This document shows positions 4,403-5,470 of a stretch of 5,470 nucleotides of DNA, one piece after another. Within the stretch, counting starts at the first letter, position 1, and each line of letters begins with the position of its first letter. Both the position numbers and the translations under genes were made by a program. The stretch spans positions 1 through 5,470 of the forward strand of contig CAMYLL010000206.1 of assembly GCA_947259235.1 (NCBI GenBank), given 5' to 3'. Below the pieces are notes generated by a model that worked only from the letters and a program-made list of their open reading frames with translations, was not told the DNA's origin and made no database searches. The stretch is from an uncultured Pseudodesulfovibrio sp. GTDB taxonomy: Bacteria; Desulfobacterota; Desulfovibrionia; Desulfovibrionales; Desulfovibrionaceae.

Positions 4403-5470
4403 ATGCACAAGCAGATGATGAAGCGGGGCAAGCGGCCCGAACTCATGTGGGGACTGGGTCTGGACGAGACCCTCATGGCCCAGATCGAGCAAGGCGTGGG
4501 CCCCGGATTCCATATTCGCAATTTTTCTGCCGAGGCCCTGCCCAAGGCCAGGGAGATGCGTCAGGACGAAAAGCCCTGCGCCGTCTGGATTCCCTGGTCC
4601 GTGTGGTCGGCCCTTCCCGAACACAGCAGGCAGGAATACCGCATGCAGGAAGCCTCCCAGCGCATCCTTGTTCAGGATCAGGGCGACGAGAGCCTTGAGA
4701 TGGAGAAGGTCCTGGCCGAGGGCTTCCTCACCGTGGTCCGCGCTCCGCTGACGCGGCCCAAGGTGCAGGACGCCGTGTTCCGGGCCCGCGAGGTCACGAG
4801 CATGTATTCCGACATCTACCGCATGACCGAGGAGATTCTCCTGGAGCGGGAGCTGCTGGAGCGCAAGACGGACCAGCTCATGTTCCTGAACAAGATCCTG
4901 GCCTCGGCCACCGAGAGCCTGGACGCCACCACCATCCTGCTCAACGCCAAGGAGACCCTGAACCTCGTCCTGCCGGTCAAGCTGCTTCACGCCGCCTTCT
5001 GGACCCGCCAGCAGGACTCCGGCGTGGCCGACGTCGAGATATTCCTCAACGGAAAGATGGTCCCGGACACCGAGAGCGTATGGGTCGAGCACATCATGGC
5101 CTCTGTCGCCGAGATGGGCAGCGGCCCGGTCAACGGCTTTACCATCATGCACACCGACCCGGCGCGCCGTCCCGAGTTTTCCCTGACCCCCTCCGATGGC
5201 AGACTGGTGACCATGCCCCTGGTGGCGGGCCACGAGACCTTCGGCTGTCTGGTCCTGCTGTGCGAGCCCGGCTACAGGCTGGGCAAGGACCAGGTGGAAA
5301 CCTTCCGCTCCGCCGTGAACCACCTCGGCCTGGCCCTGCGCAACGCCCTGGTCTACAAGGAGGTCAAGCTGCGCGCCGACCGCGACGGCCTGACCCGCAT
5401 CTATAACCGCCACTCCTTTGAGGAGCGGCTGGTTTACGAGATCAAGCGCCGCCGCAGGTACAACCACGAC
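4403..5470 (+). CDS. GGDEF (diguanylate cyclase-type) signalling protein, 3' end outside the window
   Basis: An open frame of 356 codons runs from the ATG at 4403 to the right edge without a stop, so the gene is partial. Residues about 12-130 resemble a degenerate receiver domain: alternating strands (VWIPW at 61-65, RILVQDQ at 87-93, FLTVVRAPLTRP at 108-119). The last strand recalls the Lys-Pro strand of receivers but has Arg, and no obvious phosphorylatable Asp is present. A coiled-coil-like helix (about 134-165) follows, then a GAF-like sensor region (about 166-315). At 322 a GGDEF domain starts: KLRADRDGLTRIYNRHSFEE matches the D-x-LTxLYNRRxF opening of the family. The window ends before the GG(D/E)EF catalytic loop, so activity cannot be judged. 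A working protein would make cyclic di-GMP in the cytoplasm; there is no signal peptide or membrane segment. A sigma-54-type promoter lies upstream. Confidence 0.9.
   Translation, partial: MHKQMMKRGKRPELMWGLGLDETLMAQIEQGVGPGFHIRNFSAEALPKAREMRQDEKPCAVWIPWSVWSALPEHSRQEYRMQEASQRILVQDQGDESLEMEKVLAEGFLTVVRAPLTRPKVQDAVFRAREVTSMYSDIYRMTEEILLERELLERKTDQLMFLNKILASATESLDATTILLNAKETLNLVLPVKLLHAAFWTRQQDSGVADVEIFLNGKMVPDTESVWVEHIMASVAEMGSGPVNGFTIMHTDPARRPEFSLTPSDGRLVTMPLVAGHETFGCLVLLCEPGYRLGKDQVETFRSAVNHLGLALRNALVYKEVKLRADRDGLTRIYNRHSFEERLVYEIKRRRRYNHD

Noticed and set aside
4165..4698. A 177-codon plus-strand frame overlapping the start of the GGDEF gene
   Set aside because: It crosses the control region and the sigma-54-like promoter, gives a motif-free Arg/Gly-rich product, and is out of frame with the GGDEF coding sequence.
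4343..5467. A 374-codon minus-strand open frame at the right end
   Set aside because: It is antisense to the GGDEF protein, which has a ribosome site, coherent domains and GC-rich third positions. The minus-strand product is low in recognisable motifs.

Overview
The window looks like chromosome from a GC-rich anaerobic deltaproteobacterium, most likely a Desulfovibrio/Pseudodesulfovibrio-type sulfate reducer. This is an inference from three things: the GC-rich codon use, the pairing of an aldehyde:ferredoxin-oxidoreductase-family enzyme with a four-cluster ferredoxin subunit, and a signalling gene that appears to be sigma-54 dependent. No marker in the window proves the taxon.

Layout, left to right. 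(1) Positions 21-59 hold an intrinsic terminator and 68-143 a complete tRNA-Phe(GAA) gene, both on the minus strand, with a plausible sigma-70 promoter just upstream at 161-189. (2) Positions 216-2398 hold a two-gene minus-strand operon. A ferredoxin-like protein with four 4Fe-4S motifs comes first and overlaps by 4 bp (ATGA) the gene for a 584-residue tungsten- or molybdenum-pterin oxidoreductase of the AOR family. (3) Positions 2524-4146 hold a minus-strand GT-B (GT4-like) glycosyltransferase with an unassigned C-terminal extension of about 115 residues. (4) Positions 4147-4402 are a 256-bp divergent control region. It has an FNR/CRP-family-like dyad near the glycosyltransferase, two short perfect palindromes, an A-rich tract, and a strong -24/-12 (sigma-54) promoter match facing right. 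(5) From 4403 a plus-strand gene runs off the right edge. It encodes a pseudo-receiver-like region, a coiled coil, a GAF-like region and the start of a GGDEF (diguanylate cyclase) domain.

The AOR-family enzyme and the ferredoxin subunit very probably form one cytoplasmic redox enzyme: the first holds the pterin-metal site and one Fe-S cluster, the second carries electrons onward. The glycosyltransferase and the cyclase are transcribed away from each other from a shared intergenic region and need not be functionally linked. I saw no insertion sequence, CRISPR array, phage gene or clearly novel multi-gene system. The more unusual points are altered pterin-anchor motifs in the AOR-family protein, the glycosyltransferase extension, and the regulatory sites between the divergent genes.
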